30,562 nucleotides of DNA from Saksenaea vasiformis B4078 (Eukaryota > Mucoromycota > Mucoromycetes > Mucorales > Saksenaeaceae). The stretch lies in NCBI GenBank assembly GCA_000697055.1, contig JNDT01000839.1, positions 1-30,562 on the forward strand, in the 5' to 3' direction. Under the pieces are notes generated by a model. The model saw only the letters and a program-made list of their open reading frames with translations. It did not search any database and had not been told where the DNA came from. The position numbers were made by a program, and so were the translations under genes. Positions 11,638 through 22,530 of the stretch are shown in pieces (position 1 is the stretch's first letter; each line of letters begins with the position of its first letter).

Positions 11638-14600
11638 ATGGCGCAATACGAAAAACCTATGCCTGACACTCCTTCATCGCCTGTCCTAGAAGACCTTTAC
11701 AACGACTTAGATACATTCATTAATGAACTCTCTGGAGATCCCGCCGAACAAGTAGCATCCCGTGACATCTATGAAACATCTCGACGGGTGAGTTACCCAT
11801 TCATGTCAACGAAAGTCGTCCTCATTTGTCCTAGCAGTATTCAAACGATGAGCTGTCGCATATCAGTAGAGTATCCTATCTGTATGAAGGGGATGAATCT
11901 GGTTATTCTCCCATTCTCGAAAGCTATGCAAGACCGTTCAGCGAGCTGCGGTCCACGTCAACCCTCGACCTTTCTAAGAAAGACCCCTTAGAATCAGAAA
12001 ATGAGGACCAAGACGACGACGACGCAGTAAAAGGACATGAGCAGCAAAAGGTACAACCACAACAAGAGTCACCAGAGCAACAAACAGAAAAAGAACAACA
12101 AATGCCGGAATCGGACAGGGAGACCAACAGCGATGGAGAAGACGACGAAGAAACGAGGGCAGAAAAAGATGAACAATGCAAGGAGGGGGATTTACAGCCT
12201 GAGCTTTCTCATGATAATAACGACGCGAAGATTCAGAACGAAGACGAGAAGTCCGAAAGTCAATCGCAGGACGATCCACAACAAGACGATAAGCCTCTAT
12301 CTTCGCCGCCCATGAACAACATCCTACGCAAAGATACCCTGTCACCACCAACCTCGCCATCGTATCTCGGCATTTCAAGACCAGCACGTCCATTCGCATC
12401 CCCTAGAAACCAGATCACCAAAATAGCACTAGAGAACCAGGTAGTTTATACGACCCGGTCGAGTTCTTTGAGCCGTCAAACCTCTCAGTCATCAGCACGC
12501 TCACTTGCAGCTATGCCAACAATACGAAGAGGAATCAGCAATCCTTCATCTCCTCTTTCTTCCGATGTTACCAAACATGTATATGAACCGATGGTATCCG
12601 TAACCGAGTGCCCGGAAATTTTCTTCCCAAATTACCCATTGATTTCTGAACTGGGTGACAAACTGATTGCCGAAGTCAAATACTTGAATGAGCGACGAAG
12701 GATATTTTGCACTGCGGAATATCCCAGAAGCTTTACAGGTGAAGAGGCGGTGGTAAGTGCATGGATCGCGTCAAATTCGAGCCTACCCTGACCGAGACGG
12801 CTAGGAAATCATGCGTACATTCCTTCCTACTGGCTTGCCTGATGCCATGTATCTCAAAGTAGCTCGAACTTTGATGCATACGTCGCCACCATTAATAACC
12901 CCCCTTTCCTATTCCGAAAAATCTTCGAGGAAAAACACTTTGTACGATTCTCCTCATGAGACTTACACGCTAGTGGAAGAGACGCTTGAGCAAGGCGTGC
13001 CGCAAGGCGTATATACCCCGCTTACGCGTTGTTATACTAATTCATGCATACCTGGTGAAGGCGGGTGCTATGCTCCACGCTGTCCGAACAAGGATATCCT
13101 GTCGTCCGATCGCCCAGTAAGTTGTTTATCGTACTGATAGGTGATGTGGGAAATGTAAACAAATCCTGTGATCAGAGACAAGGAGGTACACTACAACGGC
13201 ACGCATCCATCACTTCCTCTATCGCTTCTTCTCATGACACTGTAAGGAAATCACCTGTTGTCAGACTGAATACTCAAACTGTTTAGTCTGTCTCTCGTGC
13301 CTGGTCGGCCTCGGTATCTCGAGAAATTTTACAGAATACTGCTGACAGTGAAATCAAGAGACAAGAAGCCATCCATGAAATCATCTACACTGAGGAAGAT
13401 TACGTGCGAGATCTCAATCTACTTGATGAGGTATGCAGAGTGCCGATCTTTTTATCCTAACAAATTGCGCAATCAGTTGTATGCGACGCAACTTCGCACT
13501 GCGCAATGCATTGAGGAAGGACGCCGCGACGAGTTCTGCGACAATATATTCAACAATTACGCTGATATTCTGAAGATTCATAAAGATCTGTATCAAGAAC
13601 TACGAGATCATCAGAGTTACTGTCAATCGCAGAATAATGGAGGCTTTGTAGATAAAGTGGGCGACATCTTTCTACGGCATCTTCCAAAATTCATGGATGC
13701 TTACGCAACGTACGGACCACATGTTGTTCTGGCAGAGTATGCTGTGAAAAAAGAAATGAATAGCAATATTCTCTTCCAAAATTTCATCCACGAAAAGGAG
13801 CGACAGGCAGAATGCCGAAAACTACCATTTCGACATTTCATCATTTTGCCCGTAACACGTCTGCAGCGTTATCCACTGTTGCTTGGTGCCATCCTGAAGA
13901 AGACACCTGATGATCACCCTGACAAAGAGACACTTAGTCAGTGTTCGGAGATCTTGAAAAGTGTGGCGAACCGGATGGATGAATTGACGGCAACGACGAA
14001 AAATACGCTTCGGGTATACGAAATCAATGACCGGATACGCTTTAAGCCTGGACAAATCCACGATCTGCAGCTGTTAAAAAAGGGACGAAAATTAATACAC
14101 GAAGGACCATTAACTCGTCGGTCGCATATTGTCATTGAAACTTTGGAAATCCATGTGTTTCTATTTGATCATATGCTGCTAATGACGAAGGTGAAGAAAG
14201 CAGGAGAGAATGACGAAGAATACCATATATCTAAGAGACCTATCCCACTCGAGCTGCTGTATGTGCCAGAAGCTACAGAAGGATTTGCTCTTGGATATCG
14301 AGCGATGAGTAATATCAGCTCGTCAACAGCAGCATCCACGCCTGCTTCTACCAACGTATTAACCATGTCGCAGAACACGCTACAATTGTGCCATTTAGGA
14401 CGCAACGGAGACAATTATTTTTTGCATGCTGAAAGCTCAGAAGTGCGATTGGAGTGGAAGGATAAGATTATAGAGGCTAAAGCGGCGTTGGAACAAGCTA
14501 ATCCTGATTATCAAGTCTTTGAAGTTCGATCTCTGAGCGACAGTACCTTTACAGGTTCGTCAGCTGCGGGTGGAGGCTACAGTCAAGGGAAGGTGACGTG

Positions 14601-15861
14601 CTCAGTACCATTCTGTAAGTGTGTTTTGCTTGCTCACAAAATGCTGAGAAGAGGAAACAAAATGTAGTGGATGCAGGAGGAATTCGGATGATAGCTATCG
14701 GCTCTATTAGCGGAGTGTGGATAGGCATTGAAGGGGATACAAGCGGTATCCACCATGTCTTGTCGATAACCGATGTCACCCAAATCGCCATTCTAGAGGA
14801 CGAGCATATCCTTCTCATTCTAGCAGGTTAGTTATAGCTTGCTAAGGTGGCAGTTCAACTCAAGGTTTTCTTTGTACCTTAGATAAAACTTTAACAGCTT
14901 TCGCTCTTGACGCTCTGGTTGCAACCCGGTGTAACAAGCCTGTGGACATACCTCATCAAAAGATTGCCCAGCACATTGCCTATTTCAATGCAGGTGTATG
15001 TAATAATCGAACACTGGTGATCGCTATGAAAAAGCGGGGAATGGACAGTCATTTCAAAGCTTTTGAGCCTGTGTGCGGCAATCTGCGTCATCCTAACAAC
15101 TCCAAGTTTCTTACCACCAAGACAAGTTTCTTCAGCAAAGCACCTGCATGGTTCAAAATTTACAAGGTACCGGCTTACGATTAATGTTTCATATGGTTTA
15201 TTGACTATCCAAAATTCTGCAGGAATTCTATATCGGTGCTGATTCCTTCGCTGTTCACTTTTTAAAAGCTAGGATCTTTGTCGTTTGTGAAAGAGGGTTT
15301 GAGATCATCGATCTCGAAAATCTCAGCATGAGCCGCAATCTACCTGATTTGCAAAACCCCGATTTCGCATTTGTCCAACAGCGAGGAGAACTGGTCAGAC
15401 CGCTCGGGATGTTTAGGTGCAGGGATCATTACCTGCTATGCTACGACACATTTGCCTGCCTTGTTGATAGTCATGGGTCACTTGTACAGGATCCGCACTC
15501 CAGGCAAGTTTGATCACGCTCCTCAATAATGTCATCTTACGTGCTACGAATATAGGATTGACTGGGAAGGTATCCCGCAAGCAGTCGCATTTTATTATCC
15601 TTACGTCGTTGGGTTTGATCCTCAATTTATTGAAGTGCGGCATGCTGAAACAGTAAGGGCTCTCAATAGCCAAGACATATTAATAACGCTATCAATTAGG
15701 GCGAACTAATTCAGATCCTTGCGGGCGAACACATGCGCTGCTTACAGTTCCGGAACGACACGTTTGCACCGATTATACATGGATGCATGGCACATCCGTT
15801 CAAACCTGATTATCAATACGTGTTCCAGTTGATCGCCAATTTCGAGCCGCCTATATACTAG
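11638..15861 (+). CDS. Rho1 guanine nucleotide exchange factor, Rom/Rgf type
   Basis: This protein should exchange GDP for GTP on Rho1 at the plasma membrane, feeding glucan synthase and the Pkc1 cell wall integrity pathway (family knowledge). Proposed exons are 11638..11787, 11838..12752, 12805..13116, 13176..13241, 13287..13430, 13477..14614, 14668..14826, 14883..15166, 15223..15503, 15556..15652 and 15700..15861, giving 1235 residues in one frame. Residues 1-315 are acidic, Gln- and Ser-rich and probably disordered. A DEP domain spans about 319-450 (EYPRSFTGEEAV; YSEKSSRKNTLYDSPHETY). The DH domain is about 505-695 (EEDYVRDLNLLDE; LPVTRLQRYPLLL). The PH domain is about 735-865. The CNH domain runs from about 905 to the end. 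The intron 15504-15555 has a GC donor. The domain order matches yeast Rom2, a little shorter. The paralogue identity (Rom1 or Rom2) cannot be assigned. Confidence 0.95.
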
Positions 15862-16218
15862 TGCATCAAATCAAATCATTTATTACCTCACGCATCATTA
15901 ATATTATCGCCTTTGCAACTTCCCAGTAGGATTCTTACTAATTCTTCAAGAACTTGTACCATAAACTCCTGTTCATGGACTTAATCTAATGATAAGCTTG
16001 ACTTCATTGTACACGTTACTTCTATCCGTTATATATCCTTGTATAACAAAGATGGTTTCCCGTAAGCGAGTACTAGTGCAAGAAAAAGCAACGATAACTT
16101 GGGCAAATTATTCCAGACATCGGAAAATGCAGTCTGATGAGCATAGCCAGAAACAGCATGGATATAGAGGCAACATGGAGTTCCAACTGTTACTCCACTG
16201 CATTTATAATTGCACCTT
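15862..16218. other. convergent intergenic spacer
   Basis: This 357-base spacer separates the RhoGEF stop from the exportin-4 stop, the two genes being convergent. It should hold both 3' untranslated regions. No gene is seen; the plus-strand frame starting at 15989 runs antisense into the last exportin exon and has no protein signature. Confidence 0.6.
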
Positions 16219-19200
16219 TTATTTAATTCTAAGGACAGCTCGGACATCCATTAAGAAATCCAGGAAAGAATCTTTAAAACCTGGAGCATTTCGGCTAGGT
16301 GGAAGTGCCGGCATTAGCTGTTGTGGTGTCGCATGGTCCAGTTTTTGGAAGGCATGCAGTAATCGATTTTGCATATCAGCGGGTTGCTGTGCAATGATTT
16401 GGTTTACAAGTTCCATGTACTTATCCTAAACAGCAGTGTTATAATATTAACACTTCAAACAAGCAACTATTTACCCTTTGCGCACAAATAAGGGCCAGGA
16501 GTGCCTCAGCGGCCGCGTCAACCACTAATGTATCGAGATGTTGGAATAACAAAGTGTTGAGCAACTGACAGAGGAACTTGTCCATTGCCGGCTTCAAAAA
16601 TTCAACATTGGCTATAATAATTGTAAGTTAATGTGTCGCACAGATTTCTTACTGTACCTTGGTTTTGTTGTTGGGCATGAACCCACAAAGCAAGAGGGGC
16701 AATAGCATGCAAAGTGTTAATGTTGATATCAGCAATATCATGACTAATGCCATACTCCAAACTGTTCATTAAGCTGTTGAGCAGATCAGGTGATAAGCCA
16801 ATCAGTTTTTCTGGGAAGATCTCAATAAGACGTGCAACCAGCCTAATGTACTGTTGACATAGATTTGGGATCTACGAAAGCAATATAGATAAGCAACAAG
16901 TTAATACCCTATCACGTCAATTTACCTTTAACATTTCCATGTCAATCATAGGTATCACAACGTTTACACCGTAAAGCACAACATCGGCTGCATCTGAACT
17001 GCCTGCAGCAGAAGAAGCGATAATATTCTGCCTGTCTAAACGTTGAACATATTGTAAGATTTAAATCAATGCGTATTTTTTTGCTTACTAAAATCCTCAA
17101 ATTCAGATGACATGATGTTGAATAATAGGACGAGAACAGTCGCAATATCGGCATAAGGACGGTCATTTTCTTCTTCTTGGGTATGGAGTCGCTTTTTTCC
17201 TAAACCATGGATAAGAAAATGCTTCAATAACTTTCGTAATTACCTTGATTTGCTATTCCAAAAGCTCGCAGTATCTCTATCACAATGTGGAACAGCATCT
17301 GCTTTTGTTCAGCGTGCAGACTAGAAAAATCCTACGGATTTGGAAAAGTAAATCATACCATGACGAGTAATGGCTCTTACCAAACGTCCAGCCAAATCTT
17401 CGAAAAGCTGTAATATCTGTTGTTGTACTTGTGTTACATCCTTGTACATATTCATCAAATGCATAAAGCTTTCGAAGAATCGCGAACAAAATCCAAATAT
17501 GATTTGGGTGTTATTGTACTGGCTCGCAAGAGCAAGGCCGTCAAACATCTTTGGTCTACGATTAATATCCCTTAAGTAATAGCGCTATATTCATACCTCC
17601 AATGCGTTTAACACTTGGTCCATGACGTCCGCATGTTGGAATCTATGCGAAAACTCTGGATGTTGAAGCACAGAAGTGAAAGCGCCCTTGACCAATGTCA
17701 GCATTATAGTAATTTCCCGGAAAATGTTCTAACCTCGATCATTTTGAAAATAAGCTCAAAATAACGTTCTCGGACGTTTGCATCAGCAGCACTGCTGGAT
17801 ATCGTTGCGACTGTCTGGATCAAAGAGCTAGAATAATATATACGTTAGTGCTAGATATACGGATTTTTCCATACTTGTGGACTGCTTCAGGAAGCTGATG
17901 CATATTGGCAGTAACAAACTGTACCAGGTCAGGAAACCCATCTATTATCTAGTCAATCTCAAACAGTGTTTCAATAAGAGTGTTACCTGACTGTAAGAAG
18001 CCCTTCTTTAGGTTTGTCGAGGTGCCGCAAGTATTTAACCATTGAATCATCTACAGTATATTAGAACCTCATGTGCTTGTTATTAGTTTACATACCTGTA
18101 TGAGTACGTCCGGATCGGCATTCCATAAAATGAAGTTGAGCTTCATTTGCTCGATAAAGAACTCAATTATATGCTGTCCTTCGCCTTCAGAAGGTCCAGG
18201 TCTTCCAAACGCTTTCGCAATGTTGGGACTAAAAGAAATTAGTTTTCGTCAAAGTTTAACCATTCGTTACCTCATGTATCCATATTCGTTCTCGTCAACG
18301 AGCAAATAGGACTTACTCCACCGTTCCATAAACCAGATCAACGTTTGTGCAACACGAGGACTGCAGTGAGAAGCCTGTAAAGATATATTCTGCATCAATA
18401 AAACAAAACCACCTAGACTATGCCTCACCTCAACAGTATTAGCACCAAAAGAAGAGGAGAAACGGAATAACATCAGGAACAATCTTGCAATGTTCGTCAC
18501 TTCATCTTGCTCAAAGTCCTGTAACAAAAAAAAAAGGTCAATTCTTTTGATTTTGCGTCCTCGGATCGTGATCTATCTATCTATCTATCTATCTATATAT
18601 ATATATACCTGCGACCCAGAAAGAATCATCAAGGAATCTGGGATCATTGGTTGTTCCCCTTTACCAGCATCTGCAAGAATATGGCCAGCAAGAAGCGTGA
18701 TCCAATGAAGCTGCTCGTGAAGGATGATTAAAGCGGAATCTGTTCCATTACATTATAAGACGATGTTTCTCTGCTTCTCTTCATGTACCTGCACTCCCTA
18801 CATCTACGAAATAATTCGTCAATCGGTCAAAGCGTTCTTGCAGCAATTGCTGCAAGTGCAAAACGCATTGACGAGGATTTAACCTTCCAAGTGTGCCTAT
18901 GCATGTGAGCTGATCTGCAAATGTATCCTAACGTTGGCAGCTGTGAGCCGACATCATTTCCAGCGTTCCTAATTTGCATACCCAATCTTTAAATTCGCTG
19001 TCTATTTCATCTTCTTCCTCCTCTTCTTCTAAAACAAGTTTTGCACGTTCCAGCCGGGAGCCAACATACGTTTCGACAATTTGATATGTGACATTTCTTA
19101 GGTATTGGGTCAAATTGTCAGTATCCGCTTGTGTAGGCTGAGAGCCGAAATTGCCCGTTTCAGCAGCTGTAGATTGTGCCATATTTGCTGTGATTCAAGC

Positions 19201-20830
19201 GATATTAGTCTTATAGTATCCGTTACTGTTGGCTTAACCTACCTACTGTAACCCATGTTTCAAGGCATTCGTTGCAAGCCTCGCCGATCCAGCCTTCGTC
19301 AACGTCGCTCACAGTAGCTCTGAGACAGCTCACAGTGAGCCGACCAACCTCATTTAGGTATTGGAAAAATTCGGGTACGGAACTCAACACAGAAAGCGAA
19401 AGATTTTCTAACAATCGGCGGATCATCTGAATAGCACCTAACATCTGAGGTCCTTGTTCTGTGAGGGCTTCGGGGCTTGAGCCAGTATTTAAAATGCTAA
19501 AGGTTCGATAAGCTTCAGAATAACACTTGATAGAGACAGCAAACTACTTACTCATTCACCACTTTTAGAGTACCGTGCATCATAGCATTTGCATAAAGTT
19601 GAATCGCATTCGAATCTTGGTTGAAAAATTCTTGCTTGATACCTGCTAACTGGACCAGGCATTGTCTGCATCGATGTCCTAAAACGTCGTTGGACTGGAC
19701 AAGCGAATAGGTCTAAACGTAACGTCAGAGAATTCTACTGGCATAAATATCCCTACTCTAAAAAATAACCAAATGACATCGCTGTTTCCAATCACAGGCC
19801 TCCAGCTATCCGGAAAAATAGTGTACGTTTGTTTAACAGATGTAGGACCATCTTCTCTATCGAAAGTGTCGTCTTCAGCAGCAGGCTTCCCGAACGATCC
19901 GGAAAGCACTTGGTTTGCATTATTTGACTCGAATTCCCATTGAAACACTTTCTCCAATAATTCCAGCAATTCAACCAGTAGAGGTGGCGGAGGTGAGGGC
20001 AGGTACTGAAGCGAAGATACTGTATTGTGCAATTTCGTGAGGATTTGCTGCGAGAGCGGAAGCAGGATATGGGTCTGCCAAAAATAATTGCATGCGTTCA
20101 TTCTCATTACATGCGTATATTGTTCCTTTTTACCTCAAAAAACACTTTGCATTTGTGATGAAATTCCCAATTCAAGCCGACATTCGATGATCTTGTACTG
20201 GAAAACTGGTCCACCATAGCACTTGCAAGCGCCACTCCCAAGACCTAACCATCGCGTTAAAGGCATGTATCTAATCAGCAGCCATGTCTTACTGCGCTGT
20301 TATCACCCATATCTAGTAGTTGTTTTATATGAAGATAGATGGATCCTCTCTCCGTCTCGGGTATGTCCAGTAAACCGCGCTTTGTGATCAGGGAAGCAGC
20401 AAGTAGGAGCTGATCGCGTACATATTTGGGTAATCTGATATACTGGTGTGAGATTTTGATCACCAATAAGTGTCACAACGACATACTTTTCCCTTTGCAT
20501 ACAATACTCGAGCATATAATTCTTAAGCTGAACTAGATCTTCAGGCGCGTATAACGTGTAATCCCGAATAGCAACATCGCCAATGGCTAATGCTACTTGG
20601 AACTGGACCATGGGGCTCTCACTACGACTCAAAATATACTGACATATCGGTAATACTTTCGGTAGTTGCCTGAATGAAGTCAACACATGTTCTCCTGCTT
20701 GTCTGGTTGCTGGGACCTTCACACCATAATTAGTGAAATGACTGTTTTGTTCTTTTACGCCTACCTGGAAATCAGAGCAAGCCTCTTCGAATTGGGCGTA
20801 GATCGTTGCCGCATCCGATAATTCAGGCAT
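16219..20830 (-). CDS. XPO4: exportin-4 (importin-beta family nuclear transport receptor)
   Basis: This is a RanGTP-dependent transport receptor; in animals it exports eIF5A and other cargo. I propose 23 exons, complement(16219..16425, 16475..16611, 16658..16871, 16926..17035, 17089..17199, 17244..17331, 17381..17548, 17597..17686, 17734..17827, 17875..17941, 17987..18050, 18096..18228, 18271..18374, 18429..18518, 18609..18739, 18789..18927, 18982..19187, 19243..19496, 19552..19712, 19757..20074, 20134..20244, 20293..20434, 20487..20830). They join in one frame of 1160 residues, close to the animal length. Family-like stretches include KYVRDQLLLAASLITKRG near the N-terminus, NVGLNWEFH, SWRPVI, an acidic run near 497-502, WFMERWSKSYLLVDE near 645 and DVVLYGVNVVIPM in the C-terminal third. 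The protein is all-helical, consistent with HEAT repeats. The frame stays open to a GTG upstream, but the first ATG is at 20830. Intron 18519-18608 holds a microsatellite. Confidence 0.93.
18519..18608 (-). repeat. tetranucleotide and dinucleotide microsatellite in an exportin-4 intron
   Basis: The plus strand reads about six ATCT units followed by a TA run, at 18572-18607. Together with a T-run near the acceptor this makes the intron 90 bases, the longest in the gene; the others are 42 to 60. The donor GTATATA on the minus strand lies inside the TA run, so changes in repeat number could affect splicing. Confidence 0.85.
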
Positions 20831-21279
20831 AACGATCACAGTTTTTTATTTTCTTTCAGACAGAGCTTAAGTTTGTTCCAACCACTGTGCTGTTGCCAAA
20901 TATAGAAATGCGGGACCTTCGTAGCACTGACGTCAAGTCTTTGCAAATCGACGGAGCTACATTTTTTTACGATGATATGCTGTACTACTACCGTTATGGG
21001 AGTGTGTCGTGTTTTGTGAGGTGAAATAGATAAGCTGAGGCCATTAGGATTTCGATAGTAGAGCATCAATGGCAGGGAACGTTGTACGATAAATGTCCAA
21101 GTTCGAGGTAGGTGGCAGTGCAGCTTTCTGGAAATAAGGCCAACAGAGTTGATGAAGAACACTGAGCATATAGAACCTGGCCGTAGAGAAGGTATCCATG
21201 CGTTAGTATTGTTTCTGTGTTTGGCGATGTGATTCTAAACAGAGGTTAGATCCACCGTAAGTGAGAGCGACTGCTAATG
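20831..21279. other. upstream region of exportin-4
   Basis: This segment should hold the exportin-4 5' untranslated region and promoter. A minus-strand frame of about 100 codons (20836-21162) has no recognisable protein features. Part of it may be the degraded 3' continuation of the reverse transcriptase relic next to it, but the similarity is too weak to claim. No promoter element is identified with confidence. Confidence 0.4.
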
Positions 21280-21550
21280 CTTTAACTCAATTCATCGTAT
21301 GTTGGAGACTCTGCTATAAGTGTCAACAAGTGCAATAAGATGGTCAATTTCCTGAGGAGCAGTAAGAAACACCGAAACATCACCCGCATACGCCAGAGAG
21401 GGCGATGGGGAGATTGGCGGAGTGATCAGCTATTCCCTAGGATTGGCAAAGGAGGATCCACTAAGGAGCAAAGAGGACTGAATGACCCGAAGCAAGGTTT
21501 CCAAGGCCAAGTTGAAAAGTAGTGGCGACAGTGAACCTTTGCCTACCGTA
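21280..21550 (-). pseudogene. non-LTR retrotransposon reverse transcriptase fragment
   Basis: Reading the minus strand from about 21537, one frame gives SLSPLLFNLALETLLRVIQSS, the conserved block after the RQGDP motif of LINE-type reverse transcriptases. It ends at a stop near 21424. A second frame then gives LAYAGDVSVFLTAPQEIDHL, the catalytic palm motif block, in which the usual Y/F-A-D-D box reads YAGD. The two blocks are in different frames and are followed by stops, and the RQG part upstream is also out of frame. So this is a short relic with a damaged active site. Clade is not assignable. Confidence 0.7.
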
Positions 21551-22014
21551 ATTCACGACCTTGTCTAAGGAGCAGGAAAAAAAAGGAAAAATCGAGACAG
21601 ATGCTAGGTGCTTATTATATATTAAAAATATGGAACTGATAGAGGAAAACGTTTGTCTGTACGATTTGTCTCGCTGGTCTTAGTGTTTATTGAACAACTT
21701 TTTCCGCCACTCTAAATAAACTATGCGTCCATAAAGAACCAAGTTTGCGCTAAGGAAATAATTGAATATGCGGTCATTAGTTCATAAATTAGCGACAAAA
21801 TAATACTGTACTTACATCAGCTTGGTTTCCAGATGGGCGCATAATTTATTGGAGCAGCATAAACAATTGTTCAAGGTTAGTAAATGGAAGATGATTTGAT
21901 TGCCTTTTCACTTATCCCGAAGGTAATCAGGCCAAAAAGCCTGGGCCAAGTCCGCATCTGAGTCCGGTGGGGTCAGCATGGGGTTGTTCTGGTGACGAGG
22001 GCCAGTGTTGAGAG

Positions 22015-22167
22015 TTACGCCGTGCAGAGAACTTGAAGCGATGCAAACGTCTGGCAAGGTTCTGTTGTCGAAGTTGGATAAGGCAGCGTGCGATAATATT
22101 TGCTTACCTGGTGGTGAACAGGGAGCTACACCACAGCCAGGACGGTTCGGGACAGAGGTCATGCAGG
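22015..22167 (-). CDS. candidate small cysteine-rich peptide gene within copy B (3' exons)
   Basis: Exons 22108..22167 and 22015..22061 (minus strand) join in frame and end with TAA. The peptide tail has five cysteines spaced C-9-C-4-C-5-C-9-C, a pattern typical of small secreted disulfide-bonded proteins. The preceding exon would end at 22228 with a Phe-rich hydrophobic stretch, which could be the end of a signal peptide. However, a run of ten T puts the nearest upstream ATG (22280) out of frame, so the start is unresolved. If the second intron is retained, another frame of 84 codons reaches a stop at 21908. Function is unknown; chance or a non-coding transcript remain possible. Confidence 0.35.
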
Positions 22168-22315
22168 CTAAACGATAGACAAAAAAAACATGAATAATTG
22201 TGTATGTATTTAAATTGACATCCTTACCGGGGATGTTAAAGAGAACAGAGCCAAAGAAAAAAAAAAGGAAATTCGTACATTCGTTTAAGTACGGATTATT
22301 TTGGGTGGAACCTAT

Positions 22316-22500
22316 GCTTATCTCGAAACATTTTTACTGCTTTGCGATGGAATACTGGGAATCCATCACTGAAGTACCTCAACGCAAAAAACTATTTTTT
22401 GTTTCAATGAGACATTTCCTTATCGTGAGACATTTTTACCGCTTTCCGACGGGATATCGGAAAACGATCACTGAAGCACCTAAATGCAAAAAACGAAGTT
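22316..22500 (-). repeat. two diverged tandem units of about 80 bases, period about 102
   Basis: The units at about 22317-22393 and 22419-22497 share CATTTTTAC, CGCTTT, GGGA, ATCACTGAAG and ACCT..ATGCAAAAAA-type words in the same order. Copy A shows counterparts of both units near 1780-1900, so the duplication is older than the spread of the family. Confidence 0.6.
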
Positions 22501-22530
22501 ACTCACACGCGAACTATTCGTAGGATTGAC

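Larger units (their letters stand above)
21686..22530 (-). repeat. dispersed repeat family, copy B (best-preserved copy)
   Basis: Read on the minus strand, this copy has a 5' part with two diverged units about 102 bases apart, then splice-like sites: donor at 22227 and acceptor at 22168 (60-base intron), donor at 22107 and acceptor at 22062 (46 bases), donor at 21815 and acceptor at 21750 (66 bases), and AATAAA at 21686-21691. Copies A and C share much of this order. The donors are GTAAGG, GTAAGC and GTAAGT, all close to consensus. The structure resembles an intron-containing transcription unit copied as DNA, since the introns are present in all copies. No transposase, reverse transcriptase or long open frame is inside. 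I do not recognise the family. Confidence 0.7.

Noticed and set aside
12037..12399. Overlapping frames on both strands across the acidic RhoGEF region
   Set aside because: They are shadows of the low-complexity acidic and glutamine-rich coding sequence.
15989..16429. Open frame of 146 codons on the plus strand
   Set aside because: Most of it is antisense to the last exportin-4 exon and 3' flank and it has no protein features.
20836..21162. Open frame of 108 codons just upstream of exportin-4
   Set aside because: No family signature and no frame link to the exportin start; more likely 5' flank.
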